A stretch of 64,000 bases of DNA from Listeria_A hofi (GCF_963575615.1 NZ_CAUYTL010000002.1:1-64000), one strand, 5' to 3'; shown: positions 15,853-25,119, counted from the first letter of the stretch. A program made the numbers and translations. Notes: a model not told the origin generated them from the sequence alone.

Positions 15853-16851
15853 ATGAATATAACAATTTACGATGTGGCACGTGAGGCGAATGTTTCGATG
15901 GCAACTGTTTCTCGTGTTGTTAATGGAAACCCCAATGTGAAGCCTGTGACTAGAAAGAAAGTGCTGGATGTTATTAAACAATTGGGATACCGCCCAAATG
16001 CTGTGGCTAGAGGCTTAGCGAGTAAGAAGACAACGACGGTTGGTGTGATGATTCCTGATATTTCAAATGTATTTTATGCAGAGTTGGCGCGTGGAATTGA
16101 AGATATCGCAACGATGTATAAATATAATATTATTCTTAGCAATTCTGATGAAAATGAAGATAAGGAATTGCAAGTATTGAATACGTTACTTGGCAAGCAA
16201 GTGGATGGTATTATTTATATGGGAGAGCGTATATCGGAGCAATTACAAGAAGAATTTGATCGTTCACCTGCGCCTGTTGTTTTGGCGGGTTCTGTGGATG
16301 CAGCGAATAAAATTGCATCGGTTAATATTGATTATAAACAAGCGAGTTATGAGGCTGTTTCCCGCTTTACAAAGAACGGTCATAAAAAAGTAGCATTCAT
16401 CAGTGGCTCTTTGGATGAGCCGGTAAATAGTGAGTTAAAATTGGGCGGGTATCGTGAAGCACTGAAAGAGGCTAAAATTAAATTTAATGAGGATTATGTG
16501 TTAGAAGCGGCTTATAACTATGAAGCTGGCGTGAAAGCTTGGGCACAATTAAGTAGCTTGAAAGCAACTCCTGACGCGATTTATGTGGCGGATGACGAAC
16601 TGGCGATGGGTGTTTTGAATGCTGCACTTGATGCTGGTGTGAAAGTACCAGAAGAGCTTGAAATCGTGACATCAAATAATACAAAATTGACATTGATGGC
16701 GCGCCCACAGTTATCTACAGTGGTTCAACCGCTCTATGATATTGGTGCTGTAGCCATGCGTTTATTGACGAAACTGATGGCCAATGAAGAAGTAGAAGAA
16801 AAAACGGTTATTTTACCTCATAGTGAAAAAATGCGCGGAACAACACGTTAA
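15853..16851 (+). CDS. ccpA: Catabolite control protein A
   Basis: The 332-residue LacI-family regulator has the N-terminal helix-turn-helix TIYDVAREANVSMATVSRV, the hinge RPNAVARGLASKKTTTVGV and a periplasmic-binding-protein-like core. With HPr-Ser-P it binds cre sites to repress or activate carbon genes. Several likely targets (ackA, citZ) lie in this window. GTGGAGAGTG precedes the ATG. Confidence 0.96.
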   Translation: MNITIYDVAREANVSMATVSRVVNGNPNVKPVTRKKVLDVIKQLGYRPNAVARGLASKKTTTVGVMIPDISNVFYAELARGIEDIATMYKYNIILSNSDENEDKELQVLNTLLGKQVDGIIYMGERISEQLQEEFDRSPAPVVLAGSVDAANKIASVNIDYKQASYEAVSRFTKNGHKKVAFISGSLDEPVNSELKLGGYREALKEAKIKFNEDYVLEAAYNYEAGVKAWAQLSSLKATPDAIYVADDELAMGVLNAALDAGVKVPEELEIVTSNNTKLTLMARPQLSTVVQPLYDIGAVAMRLLTKLMANEEVEEKTVILPHSEKMRGTTR

Positions 16852-16859
16852 AATTCAAG

Positions 16860-16900
16860 AAAAGTCGAGTAGATCGGTAATAGATTTGCTCGGTTTTTTC
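16860..16900 (+). terminator. Intrinsic terminator after ccpA
   Basis: CGAGTAGATC pairs imperfectly with ATAGATTTGCTCG around GGTA and is followed by TTTTTT. Confidence 0.65.
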
Positions 16901-16912
16901 AGATGTGCATCT

Positions 16913-16941
16913 TGACATCTGTTTCGGGCTATGTTAAAAAT
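16913..16941 (+). promoter_or_regulatory. Promoter of the tyrS T-box transcript
   Basis: TTGACA (16913-16918) and TAAAAA (16936-16941) have a 17-base spacer, a few bases beyond the ccpA terminator. Confidence 0.65.
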
Positions 16942-16949
16942 AGAAGTAC

Positions 16950-17191
16950 AATATTATATCGAAAAGCTATGAACGGACGAAGTAGTCGCTTATCCCTGTT
17001 ACAAGAGAGCTGGTGGTCGCTGTAAACCAGTACAAATGAGTTGGACGAATTACATCCTGGAGCATATTTGCATTTGCAAACGGTTTTTGCCGTTATCTTA
17101 ATGAAGTGAGGAAGATTTTTTCCTAAGTTGGGTGGTACCACGTATATTTTGCGTCCCTTCGTCAATTGACGAAGGGGCTTTTTTGTTTTAA
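16950..17191 (+). promoter_or_regulatory. Tyrosyl T-box leader with terminator
   Basis: Stem I elements include the AG-bulge sequence AAGAGAGCTGGTGG and the AACCAGTAC region. The probable specifier codon is TAC (Tyr) at 17051-17053 in GAATTACATCC. The invariant T-box AAGTTGGGTGGTACCACG spans 17125-17142. The competing terminator follows: CCCTTCGTCAATTGACGAAGGG and a T run ending near 17189. Uncharged tRNA-Tyr would favour the antiterminator and switch tyrS on. Confidence 0.92.
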
Positions 17192-17214
17192 TCATGAGAA
17201 GGAGTGAGTTTGAG

Positions 17215-18474
17215 ATGAATATTATTGATGAACTAGAGTGGCGCGGTGCTATTTACCAGCAAACAGATGAAGAGGGACTTCGCGAATTAACGGAAAAGGA
17301 ATCTATTTCTTTGTACTGTGGTATTGACCCAACCGGCGATTCGATGCATATTGGGCATTTAATTCCATTCATGATTTTGCGTCGTTTCCAAAACAAGGGG
17401 CATCGTCCAATTATTTTAGTTGGTGGAGCGACGGGATCGATTGGTGACCCAAGTGGTAAGAAAGAAGAACGTCAATTACAATCGATTGAACAAGTAAATA
17501 AGAACGTAGAGAGCCTACGTAGTCAGCTTGAAACGATTTTTGATTTTTCTGGTGACAATGGTGCAATTATGGTGAATAACTATGACTGGACAAAAGATTT
17601 GACAGTGCTAGACTTTTTGCGGGATTTTGGTAAAAATTTCAATGTCAATACGATGTTAGCGAAAGATATTGTGGCTAATCGTTTAGAAGTAGGGATTTCG
17701 TTCACGGAATTTTCGTACCAAATTTTACAGGCAATGGATTACAATGAGCTATATGAAAATCACAATTGTCGCTTGCAAATTGGTGGTAGCGATCAATGGG
17801 GAAATATTACAGCTGGACTTGATTTAATTCGTAAAAAACAGGGCGAGGGCTCAAAAGCGTTCGGTCTAACGATTCCATTGTTAACGAAAGCAGATGGCAC
17901 GAAATTTGGTAAAACAGAGGGTGGCGCGATTTGGCTGAACCCAGAAAAAACAACGCCATACGAGTTTTATCAGTTCTGGATTAATACAGATGATCGTGAT
18001 GTTGTGAAATACTTGAAATACTTCACGTTCCTAGATCAAGGAGAAATTAGCGATTTAGAATCAGCTGTGAAATTGGAGCCACATCGCCGTGCAGCGCAAC
18101 GCTCTTTAGCGGCTGAAATGACACGTTTTATTCATGGGCAAGCCGCGCTAGATCAGGCGATTAAGATTTCAGAAGCGTTATTTAGTGGGGATGTAAAAGT
18201 GTTAACGGCTGATGAGATTGAGCAAGGATTTAAGGACGTTCCGACATTTGAAGCGGGGCAAGAGGAGAAACTGCTTGTTGATTGGTTAGTGGAGCTAGGT
18301 ATTGAGCCTTCGAAGCGTCAATCACGTGAAGATATTGGAAACGGCGCAATTTACATTAATGGTGAACGTGTACAAGATCTTGAAAAAGTTGTGACGAAAG
18401 CAGATCGTGTGGAAAATCGCTTTACTATTGTTCGTCGTGGTAAGAAAAAATATTTTTTGGTGCGTTATGTCTGA
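17215..18474 (+). CDS. tyrS: Tyrosyl-tRNA synthetase
   Basis: The 419-residue class I synthetase charges tRNA-Tyr. It shows the HIGH motif in DSMHIGHL, tyrosine/ATP residues in YCGIDPTGDS, the signature KFGKT (KMSKS equivalent) and a C-terminal S4-like RNA-binding domain (IEPSKRQSREDIGNGAIYINGERV). The ATG at 17215 follows AAGGAGTG; an in-frame upstream ATG at 17194 lacks a ribosome site. Controlled by the T-box in front. Confidence 0.97.
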   Translation: MNIIDELEWRGAIYQQTDEEGLRELTEKESISLYCGIDPTGDSMHIGHLIPFMILRRFQNKGHRPIILVGGATGSIGDPSGKKEERQLQSIEQVNKNVESLRSQLETIFDFSGDNGAIMVNNYDWTKDLTVLDFLRDFGKNFNVNTMLAKDIVANRLEVGISFTEFSYQILQAMDYNELYENHNCRLQIGGSDQWGNITAGLDLIRKKQGEGSKAFGLTIPLLTKADGTKFGKTEGGAIWLNPEKTTPYEFYQFWINTDDRDVVKYLKYFTFLDQGEISDLESAVKLEPHRRAAQRSLAAEMTRFIHGQAALDQAIKISEALFSGDVKVLTADEIEQGFKDVPTFEAGQEEKLLVDWLVELGIEPSKRQSREDIGNGAIYINGERVQDLEKVVTKADRVENRFTIVRRGKKKYFLVRYV

Positions 18475-18928
18475 GAAGTTACGCTTAACTCCCATGGCAA
18501 AAGAGCGTTTTGCTGATTTTGCTGAGTCGCTTAGTGTTGGTTATGCGAAGGATCAAGCGGATGCTGGGATATGGGCACGCGAAGAAGCGTTATTTAAAGC
18601 GAGAATGACAACGATGGAGCTACTTCCAGATGGTGTTCGGACCAAGAATCATTTTCTGTGGGAAGTAATGCAAGGAGAGGAATGTATCGGAACACTATGG
18701 GTTTTTCAAGAGGAAAAAACTTATTTTATTTACGATATCCTAATTTTTGAAGCGTTTCAGAACAAAGGCCTTGGAAGTGCGTTGCTGGACTTGTTAGAAG
18801 AGCAGGCAAGAGAACGAGGCATTACCGAGATTTCTTTGCATGCCTTTGCACATAATAAGCGGGCAGTCCATGTGTATAAGAAAATGGGGTTTGAAATAGT
18901 CGATATTACGATGAGAAAATATATATAG
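18467..18928 (+). CDS. GNAT family N-acetyltransferase
   Basis: The 153-residue protein has the GNAT acetyl-CoA fold: the QNKGLGSALLDLLEEQARERG motif A and the C-terminal HAFAHNKRAVHVYKKMGFEIVD. Substrate unknown. It starts inside the last codons of tyrS (8-base overlap), so it is translated from the T-box-controlled transcript. Confidence 0.88.
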   Translation: MSEKLRLTPMAKERFADFAESLSVGYAKDQADAGIWAREEALFKARMTTMELLPDGVRTKNHFLWEVMQGEECIGTLWVFQEEKTYFIYDILIFEAFQNKGLGSALLDLLEEQARERGITEISLHAFAHNKRAVHVYKKMGFEIVDITMRKYI

Positions 18929-18931
18929 AAG

Positions 18932-18970
18932 AGAGAACTCTGGCATATTGTTATGTCAGGGTTTTTTTGT
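18932..18970 (+). terminator. Intrinsic terminator after the tyrS-GNAT transcript
   Basis: AACTCTGGCATA pairs with TATGTCAGGGTT around TTGT, followed by a T run. Confidence 0.85.
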
Positions 18971-18975
18971 AACAA

Positions 18976-19012
18976 AAAAACATCTGATGCAAGAGGCGCC
19001 AGATGTTTTCGA
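18976..19012 (-). terminator. Intrinsic terminator of rpsD
   Basis: Read leftward, ACATCTGG pairs with TCAGATGT and is followed by TTTTTT. Confidence 0.85.
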
Positions 19013-19016
19013 ATGA

Positions 19017-19619
19017 TTAACGTGAATAGAATTCTACGATAAATGCTTCGTTGATTTCAGCATGTAATTCTGAGCGTTCTGGCAGGCGACTTAATGTACC
19101 TGTCAATTTCTCAGCATCGAAAGTTAGGTATTCAGGCACGAATGCCGCAACATCTAAGCTCTCAGCGATTGCTGATAATTTAAGAGATTTTTCGCGAACA
19201 CTGATTACTTGACCAGGTGAAACTTGGTAAGATGGGATGTCTACGCGTTTTGAATCTACTAAAATGTGACCGTGGTTTACTAATTGACGTGCTGCACGAC
19301 GAGTGCGAGCAAGACCTAAACGATATACCACGTTGTCAAGGCGTTGTTCAAGTAAGATCATGAAGTTCTCACCGTGTTTACCTTGTAATTTGCCAGCTTT
19401 TACGAACGTATTTTTGAATTGACGTTCTGTTAAACCGTACATGTGACGTAATTTTTGTTTCTCTGCTTGTTGTAAACCGTACTCAGAGATTTTTTTACGT
19501 TGTGTCGGACCATGTTGCCCTGGAGCATACGGACGACGTTCTAATTCTTTACCTGTTCCTGAAAGTGATAATCCCAAACGACGGGAAATCTTCCAGCTTG
19601 GACCTGTATAACGAGCCAT
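19017..19619 (-). CDS. rpsD: 30S ribosomal protein S4
   Basis: The 200-residue primary 16S rRNA-binding protein begins MARYTGPSWKISRRLGLSLS and carries the S4 RNA-binding domain (LDNVVYRLGLARTRRAARQLVNHGHILV). As in other Firmicutes it is a single-gene unit outside the alpha operon. AAGGAGGAG precedes the ATG. The long leader suggests autogenous control by S4. Confidence 0.98.
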   Translation of the reverse strand: MARYTGPSWKISRRLGLSLSGTGKELERRPYAPGQHGPTQRKKISEYGLQQAEKQKLRHMYGLTERQFKNTFVKAGKLQGKHGENFMILLEQRLDNVVYRLGLARTRRAARQLVNHGHILVDSKRVDIPSYQVSPGQVISVREKSLKLSAIAESLDVAAFVPEYLTFDAEKLTGTLSRLPERSELHAEINEAFIVEFYSR

Positions 19620-19835
19620 TGATTGACTCCTCCTTTAAATTTGTTTTAGCATAAAACAAACAAGTGTGACCAACCAAATACGTGCAGTTTATCTTCATGT
19701 ATCTTCGCCCTTGCAGCAGCAGGTTACAGGATACACCACGAAAAAAATCGGGGATAAACAACGGTCATATTCATCATCACTCAAGCTGCATTTTACACGC
19801 TTTCTAGTATAGTACATTTTGCATATGCTTGTCAA
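19620..19835 (-). promoter_or_regulatory. rpsD promoter and probable S4 autoregulatory leader
   Basis: On the minus strand TTGACA (19830-19835) and TATACT (19806-19811) are 18 bases apart, a strong promoter. The resulting leader is about 180 bases and includes GC-rich segments (CCTGTAACCTGCTGCTGC) able to fold. Firmicutes rpsD leaders are known to be bound by S4; that this leader does so is inferred from its length and position. Confidence 0.6.
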
Positions 19836-19838
19836 ACT

Positions 19839-20327
19839 TTATTGTATGGATGCTTTTAAAATGTTGACTATTTGCTCTAAGTATTGCTGGTCGGTTTCGC
19901 CAAATCGATTTAAAGAGGGGCTATCGACATCTAAAACACCGAGCAATTTTCCATCGTGGACAATGGGAATGACAATCTCTGAGTTGGATGCGGCGTCACA
20001 GGCAATATGTCCTGGGAAATCATGAACATTTTGAACAATATAGGTTTTTTGCTCCGAGGCAGCACTTCCGCAAACGCCACGGCCTAGCGGAATACGGATA
20101 CATGCAGGTAGACCTTGAAATGGTCCGAGAACGAGCTGGTTGCTTGCTTCTTCATACAAATAGAACCCTACCCAGTTAATGTCGGTTAATGCTTGGTTTA
20201 GGAGCGCCGACACGTTGCTTATATTGGCAATGAAATTTGGTTCTCCAGCGATCATTGCTTCGACTTGTTTGACGCATAATTGATAATTTTCTGCTTTAGT
20301 TCCAGTGAATTTTGGAATTTCGATCAT
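19839..20327 (-). CDS. msrC: Free methionine-R-sulfoxide reductase (GAF domain, YtsP-like)
   Basis: The 162-residue single GAF domain carries the fRMsr cysteines in GLPACIRIPLGRGVCGSAA and PGHIACDAASNSEIVIPI. It reduces free Met-R-sulfoxide with thioredoxin-type reductants. The ATG at 20327 follows AGTGGTG. Monocistronic, between rpsD and ezrA, as in related genomes. Confidence 0.9.
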   Translation of the reverse strand: MIEIPKFTGTKAENYQLCVKQVEAMIAGEPNFIANISNVSALLNQALTDINWVGFYLYEEASNQLVLGPFQGLPACIRIPLGRGVCGSAASEQKTYIVQNVHDFPGHIACDAASNSEIVIPIVHDGKLLGVLDVDSPSLNRFGETDQQYLEQIVNILKASIQ

Positions 20328-20494
20328 TTTTTTCACCACTTTTTCATTATTTTTGGTTTTAAATAAGGCAAATACAGCGGAATCGTGTTAGAATAGTGTA
20401 TGTGTATAATGAATCAGTATAGCATGGATTTGTTATTTGTACTTAATGAATCGATTTAAAAAATAGAGATAATGGAATAATAGGAGGAAAAGAC

Positions 20495-22222
20495 ATGTTT
20501 GTTTGGTATTTAGTCGGCTTTGTAGTTATTGTGGCCGTTGTTTTTGCAGTTGGATACATAATGAAGAAAAAGCATTATCAACGAATCAATGAGCTTGAAG
20601 CGCAAAAAATAGAATTGATGGAGCGTCCTGTTATTGATGAACTGACGAAGGTGAAGAAGCTGAGGCTTACTGGACAAACGGAGGACTTGTTTGAGTCTTG
20701 GCGTGACTCGTGGGATGACATTGCGACGAAGTTATTTCCTAACTTAGAGGAATATATTCTTGGCGCGGAGCAACATACGGATCGTTATCAGTTCCGCCAA
20801 GCAACGCAGATGGAAAACCAGGTGGAACAGGTAATTCATGAAATTGATACGCAAATGAAGCAAATTTTGCGAGGTTTGAAGGAATTGCTAGCTAGTGAGG
20901 AACGCAATGCGCAGGATATTCGGATGGCAAAAGATAAGTTTACGACATTGCGACGCGAAGTTTTGAGTAATGGTTATAAACTGGGTGATGCGCTACATGG
21001 CGTGGAAGGCGAGTTAGATACGATTGCGGAGAATTTGAATCGATTCGATATGTTGACAGATCAAGGGGACTATTTGGAAGCGCGCGAAACGGTGCTCAAT
21101 GTGCAGCATGACCTCGAGAAGTTGGGGACAAGATTGGAGAAAATCCCGGTGTTGCTTCGTGAGAGTGATGTTATTTTGCCAGAGGAGATGGGCAAATTAC
21201 AAGCCGGTTATGATGAAATGGTTCAACAAGGCTATTTTTTGGAGCAGTTACAACTAGCCGCGGAATTAGGACGAATGAGCGATCGCGTATCTGATTTGAA
21301 AGAAAAAATTGTGGCAGGAGAGCTTGAAGCTGTGGAAGCTGGTGTGGCAGAATTGCATACAGAAATCAATTTGTTTTATGATACGCTCGAGCATGAAGTT
21401 GAAGCGCGCCATTTTGTGAAGGAAAACCGTATTGTTGTGGAAGCGAAGTTGGAGAAGCAGCTGGATGTTTCGGACGCGTTAGCAGAACAGATTAAAGAAG
21501 TAAAGCAGACGTATCATATGACCGAAGAGGACTTGGCGAGTTATTTAAAAATTGCCAGTCAGTTAGAGTCACAGAAAGAGCAGTTGGCAGCTGTCACGGA
21601 GCGGCTTTCGGAGGTGAAAATCGCATACTCGGCGGCAGAAGATGCTTTAAAGGAAATCGATGCAGTTGTATCCAGTGTTTCTTTGGGGCAAGATGCATTT
21701 TCAGAAGAACTGCGCTCATTGCGAAAAGATGAGTTGGAGGCGCGAGAAGATGCGGATAGAATGCGTCGGGCGATTTTGAATTTGAACCGCAAATTAGATC
21801 GTGAGCGACTTCCTGGTAAGCCAGAGGATTATTTAGCGCTCTGTGCGCACATGGAACAGTCGATTTCGAAGTTGGAAGAGAAACTGGAAGAGAAGCCGTT
21901 AAATATGAAATCAGTAAACCATGAGTGGCAAGTTGCGCGAGAAGATCTAGATCACTTGACTGAAAAAGCGGATGAAATGATTGATAATGCACATATCGTG
22001 GAACATGTCATCCAGTATGCGAACCGATATCGTTTGCAAACACCGGAACTTGCGGTTGCGTTGCGTCAAGCCGAAGACCATTTTTACGATGATTATCAAT
22101 ATAAGAAAGCGCTGGAGCTTGCGGTGACAGCATTGGAGAAAGTAGAACCAAATGCCTTTAAGAAAATTGAGAAAGCGTATGAAATGAAGATAAATGTGGA
22201 TGAAGTAGAGGAAATCGAGTAG
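20495..22222 (+). CDS. ezrA: Septation ring formation regulator EzrA
   Basis: The 575-residue protein has one N-terminal transmembrane helix (about 2-25) and a long cytoplasmic, spectrin-like coiled-coil body rich in Glu and Lys. EzrA restrains FtsZ ring assembly at wrong sites and joins the divisome. The C-terminal RQAEDHFYDDYQYKKALELA is close to the conserved patch. AGGAGG precedes the ATG. Length is about normal for the family. Confidence 0.95.
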   Translation: MFVWYLVGFVVIVAVVFAVGYIMKKKHYQRINELEAQKIELMERPVIDELTKVKKLRLTGQTEDLFESWRDSWDDIATKLFPNLEEYILGAEQHTDRYQFRQATQMENQVEQVIHEIDTQMKQILRGLKELLASEERNAQDIRMAKDKFTTLRREVLSNGYKLGDALHGVEGELDTIAENLNRFDMLTDQGDYLEARETVLNVQHDLEKLGTRLEKIPVLLRESDVILPEEMGKLQAGYDEMVQQGYFLEQLQLAAELGRMSDRVSDLKEKIVAGELEAVEAGVAELHTEINLFYDTLEHEVEARHFVKENRIVVEAKLEKQLDVSDALAEQIKEVKQTYHMTEEDLASYLKIASQLESQKEQLAAVTERLSEVKIAYSAAEDALKEIDAVVSSVSLGQDAFSEELRSLRKDELEAREDADRMRRAILNLNRKLDRERLPGKPEDYLALCAHMEQSISKLEEKLEEKPLNMKSVNHEWQVAREDLDHLTEKADEMIDNAHIVEHVIQYANRYRLQTPELAVALRQAEDHFYDDYQYKKALELAVTALEKVEPNAFKKIEKAYEMKINVDEVEEIE

Positions 22223-22325
22223 TGAGAATTTACGTCTTAATCCGTGGAAGAAGGATGGGGCGTTTTTCTTTTGGGAAGTCGTATGATAAAATAATGAATG
22301 AATATTAATGCATGGAGGCTTTTGG

Positions 22326-23462
22326 ATGATTTATTTTGATAATAGCGCGACAACGAAGCCACTTGATGCTTGTGTGGAGACCTATACAAAAGTAGCGACG
22401 AATTATTTTGGGAATCCGTCTTCGTTACATGGTTATGGGGCAAAGGTTAGCGAGTTGCATGAACAGGCGCGGGTTCTTGTAGCGGGAATGCTTGGGGTAT
22501 TGCCGGAAGAGATTATTTTTACTTCTGGTGGAACGGAAAGCAACAATATGGCGCTAAAAGGGGTTGCGGATTTTTATCGTGGTCGTGGAAAACACATTAT
22601 TACGACTGCTATTGAGCATCCGTCTATTCAAAATGCGATGCAACATTTAGAAGGACAAGGCTTTGAAATAACGCGATTACCAGTTACTGCTACTGGGGTT
22701 ATATCGGTAGAGGACTTAAAAATGGCGCTTCGTGATGATACGATTTTAGTTTCGGTGATGCATGTGAACAATGAAGTTGGTTCTATACAACCGATTCAAG
22801 CGATTGCAGATTTTTTGAAGACACGTGCACAGACATTTTTCCATGTAGACCATGTGCAGGGATTAACGAAGGTGGCGCTGGATGTTGCTGGGGTAGATTT
22901 AGTTAGTATTTCTGGCCATAAGATACATGGTTTGAATGGTACAGGTGTTTTAATAAAGAAGAAGCACGTTTCGTTGTTGCCGCTTTTAGATGGTGGTGGA
23001 CAGGAATTTGGCTTGCGTAATGGGACGGAGAATACAGCTGGGGTGGTCGCTTTTGCAAAGGCTCTGCGGATTGGGCTGGAAAACCAGGAAGCACATCTAA
23101 TAGACTTGGAAGCGATTCGAGATTATTTGTTGGATTCGCTTGCTGAAATTCCAGAAGTATCGATTCATACGGATAAAAAACAAGCGGCACCGCATATTTG
23201 TTGTTTTTCAGTTGTCGGGCATCGAGGGGAAGTTCTCGTTCATGCGTTGGAGGAATATGAGGTGTATGTTTCGACAACAAGTGCGTGTTCATCGCGTGCC
23301 AAACTTGCTAGTAGTACATTGAAGGCAATGCGAGTGACAGATGAAGAGGCTGTTGGCGCTGTTCGTGTGAGTTTATCTTACCAAAATACGCTGGCTGAGG
23401 CAGAGCGTTTTATAGTAGCAATACAAACAATTATCAAAAATTTAAACGAAGTGGTGAAATGA
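22326..23462 (+). CDS. nifZ: Cysteine desulfurase, NifZ/IscS type
   Basis: The 378-residue PLP enzyme starts MIYFDNSATTKP. It has the PLP lysine in SISGHKIHGLNGTG, TGGTESNN phosphate contacts and the mobile Cys loop STTSACSSR. It is the dedicated sulfur donor for ThiI, the next gene, with which it overlaps by 4 bases. ATG 22326 follows TGGAGG; an earlier in-frame ATG at 22308 overlaps that site. Confidence 0.93.
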   Translation: MIYFDNSATTKPLDACVETYTKVATNYFGNPSSLHGYGAKVSELHEQARVLVAGMLGVLPEEIIFTSGGTESNNMALKGVADFYRGRGKHIITTAIEHPSIQNAMQHLEGQGFEITRLPVTATGVISVEDLKMALRDDTILVSVMHVNNEVGSIQPIQAIADFLKTRAQTFFHVDHVQGLTKVALDVAGVDLVSISGHKIHGLNGTGVLIKKKHVSLLPLLDGGGQEFGLRNGTENTAGVVAFAKALRIGLENQEAHLIDLEAIRDYLLDSLAEIPEVSIHTDKKQAAPHICCFSVVGHRGEVLVHALEEYEVYVSTTSACSSRAKLASSTLKAMRVTDEEAVGAVRVSLSYQNTLAEAERFIVAIQTIIKNLNEVVK

Positions 23463-24673
23463 TGGAGTATGATCGTATAGTTGTTCGGTACGGAGAATTG
23501 TCAACAAAAGGCCGAAATCGGAAACAGTTTATTAAGAAATTAGCGCATAATGTGAAACGAGCGATTGCAGATTTTCCAGAAGTGAAAGTCTTTGGTGAAC
23601 GCGACCGGATGTATTTATTATTGAATGGTGCCGACGATCAAGTTGTTTTGGAGCGGCTAAGGCCGATTTTTGGCATTCAGTCTTTTAGTCCGGCGGTTCG
23701 AGTACCTCAAGATTTAGAAGAGATGAAGCAGGCTGGATTGTCACTTGTTCGTGCGATGCATCAGACGGGCGGAACTTTCAAGGTCAATGCGCGGCGTGCA
23801 GATCGTTCGTTTGAGTTGGATACGAATGGGATTAACCATGAGCTTGGCGGATTTATTTTGCAACATATCGATGATTTACGTGTTGATGTGAGAAATCCAG
23901 ATGTGAAGCTGCTTGTGGATGTCCGAAGTGAGGGGATTTTCTTGTCGTGTCAGACGATTCAGGGCGCTGGTGGCTTACCAGTGAGTTCTTCAGGTCGCGC
24001 GATGTTAATGCTTTCTGGTGGAATCGATAGTCCTGTTGCTGGCTATTTGGCAATGAAGCGTGGTGTGGAAGTGGAGGCGGTGCATTTTCATAGCCCACCG
24101 TATACAAGTGAGCGCGCGAAGCAGAAAGCCGTTGATTTGGCTGGGAAATTAGCGCAGTATAGTGGCCAGGTACAGATGCATGTTGTACCATTTACTGCGA
24201 TTCAAGAAATGATTAAAAAGCAGATTCCAGAAGGCTATACGATGACGGTGACTCGGCGCATGATGCTTAGGATTACAGATGCATTACGTCGACGCCACGA
24301 AGGTTTAGCGATTGTGAATGGTGAGAGTTTGGGGCAGGTCGCGAGTCAGACACTTGAGAGCATGTTAGCGATTAATGATGTGACGACAACGCCGATTATT
24401 CGCCCAGTTGTATCGATGGATAAAAATGAAATTATTACTATTGCTCAAGCGATTGATACGTATGATATTTCGGTACAACCGTTTGAAGATTGTTGTACGA
24501 TTTTTACACCACCTTCTCCAAAAACACGTCCGAAATTAGAGAAAGTAGAGCGTTATGAGAGTTTTATTGATTTTGAGGCGATGATTCGAGAAGCCGTAAC
24601 TGCAACGGAAACTTTTTCGGTGGAAGTTGCGAATTTAAATAAAGTACAGGATGAATTTTCAGATCTGTTTTAA
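23459..24673 (+). CDS. thiI: tRNA 4-thiouridine synthase ThiI
   Basis: The 404-residue protein has a THUMP domain (about 60-165) and a PP-loop ATPase domain with SGGIDSP at 186-192. It makes s4U8 in tRNA; in some bacteria it also feeds thiamine thiazole synthesis. It lacks the C-terminal rhodanese domain of E. coli ThiI, as usual in Bacillales, where NifZ supplies the persulfide. Two adjacent ATG codons (23459, 23462) are possible. Confidence 0.95.
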   Translation: MMEYDRIVVRYGELSTKGRNRKQFIKKLAHNVKRAIADFPEVKVFGERDRMYLLLNGADDQVVLERLRPIFGIQSFSPAVRVPQDLEEMKQAGLSLVRAMHQTGGTFKVNARRADRSFELDTNGINHELGGFILQHIDDLRVDVRNPDVKLLVDVRSEGIFLSCQTIQGAGGLPVSSSGRAMLMLSGGIDSPVAGYLAMKRGVEVEAVHFHSPPYTSERAKQKAVDLAGKLAQYSGQVQMHVVPFTAIQEMIKKQIPEGYTMTVTRRMMLRITDALRRRHEGLAIVNGESLGQVASQTLESMLAINDVTTTPIIRPVVSMDKNEIITIAQAIDTYDISVQPFEDCCTIFTPPSPKTRPKLEKVERYESFIDFEAMIREAVTATETFSVEVANLNKVQDEFSDLF

Positions 24674-24675
24674 AA

Positions 24676-24710
24676 AGAGACGATGTCAAGTGTGGCATCG
24701 TTTTTCGTGA
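24676..24710 (+). terminator. Intrinsic terminator after nifZ-thiI
   Basis: ACGATGTCA pairs with TGGCATCGT around AGTG, followed by TTTTT. Confidence 0.85.
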
Positions 24711-24809
24711 TTATGTTTTATATATAACTAACAGGGTAAGGTTTATATAGAGGTGAGGAAACGTTTTTGCTAATGCATCATTGGTTTGAGTATACAAGGA
24801 GGTTAGAAA

Positions 24810-24911
24810 ATGGTGGATAATAAAGGCAAGAAAGATCAGCTAGCAGCTTCTGATGTCAAAGAAGCAACAGAAAATTTGAAGGATGCTGCTAAAAAGAAAT
24901 CGGATAAATAA
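24810..24911 (+). CDS. 33-residue Lys/Ala-rich protein, unknown
   Basis: A short ORF starts ATG GTG GAT, with a near-perfect AAGGAGGTTAG ribosome site 6 bases upstream, and is followed by its own hairpin terminator. The product is highly charged and probably helical (DVKEATENLKDAAKKKSDK). I do not recognise a family. A terminator on each side makes it a compact independent unit, and the strong ribosome site argues it is translated. Confidence 0.65.
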   Translation: MVDNKGKKDQLAASDVKEATENLKDAAKKKSDK

Positions 24912-24920
24912 AAACAATGT

Positions 24921-24948
24921 ATAAGGCCGTTCCTAGGAGCGGCTTTTT
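24921..24948 (+). terminator. Intrinsic terminator after the 33-residue ORF
   Basis: GCCGTTC pairs with GAGCGGC around CTAG, followed by TTTTT. Confidence 0.8.
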
Positions 24949-24996
24949 CAATGTATTTTGATTCGTATTTGTGAATATGGTTTTGCATATAAAATG

Positions 24997-25023
24997 ATGT
25001 AAATATACATTATTCATGCATAA
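24997..25023 (+). promoter_or_regulatory. ARG-box-like operator upstream of argC
   Basis: Read on the minus strand, CATGAATAATGTATATTTAC (24999-25018) resembles the ArgR/AhrC box CATGAATAAAAATTCAAG in its first half. It lies about 30 bases before the -35. A second, weaker match may overlap the GAATATGGTTTTGCAT stretch at about 24973. Confidence 0.5.
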
Positions 25024-25052
25024 AATAGTTTTATTTTTTTATAAAAAACCAT

Positions 25053-25081
25053 TTGACATTATAAATATACAAGTCTATAAT
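25053..25081 (+). promoter_or_regulatory. Promoter of argCJBDF
   Basis: Consensus TTGACA (25053-25058) and TATAAT (25076-25081) with a 17-base spacer; transcript start near 25088, 32 bases before argC. Confidence 0.85.
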
Positions 25082-25119
25082 AAGTTTTATCATAAAAAAA
25101 TAAGAAGGGTGGGAAAATC

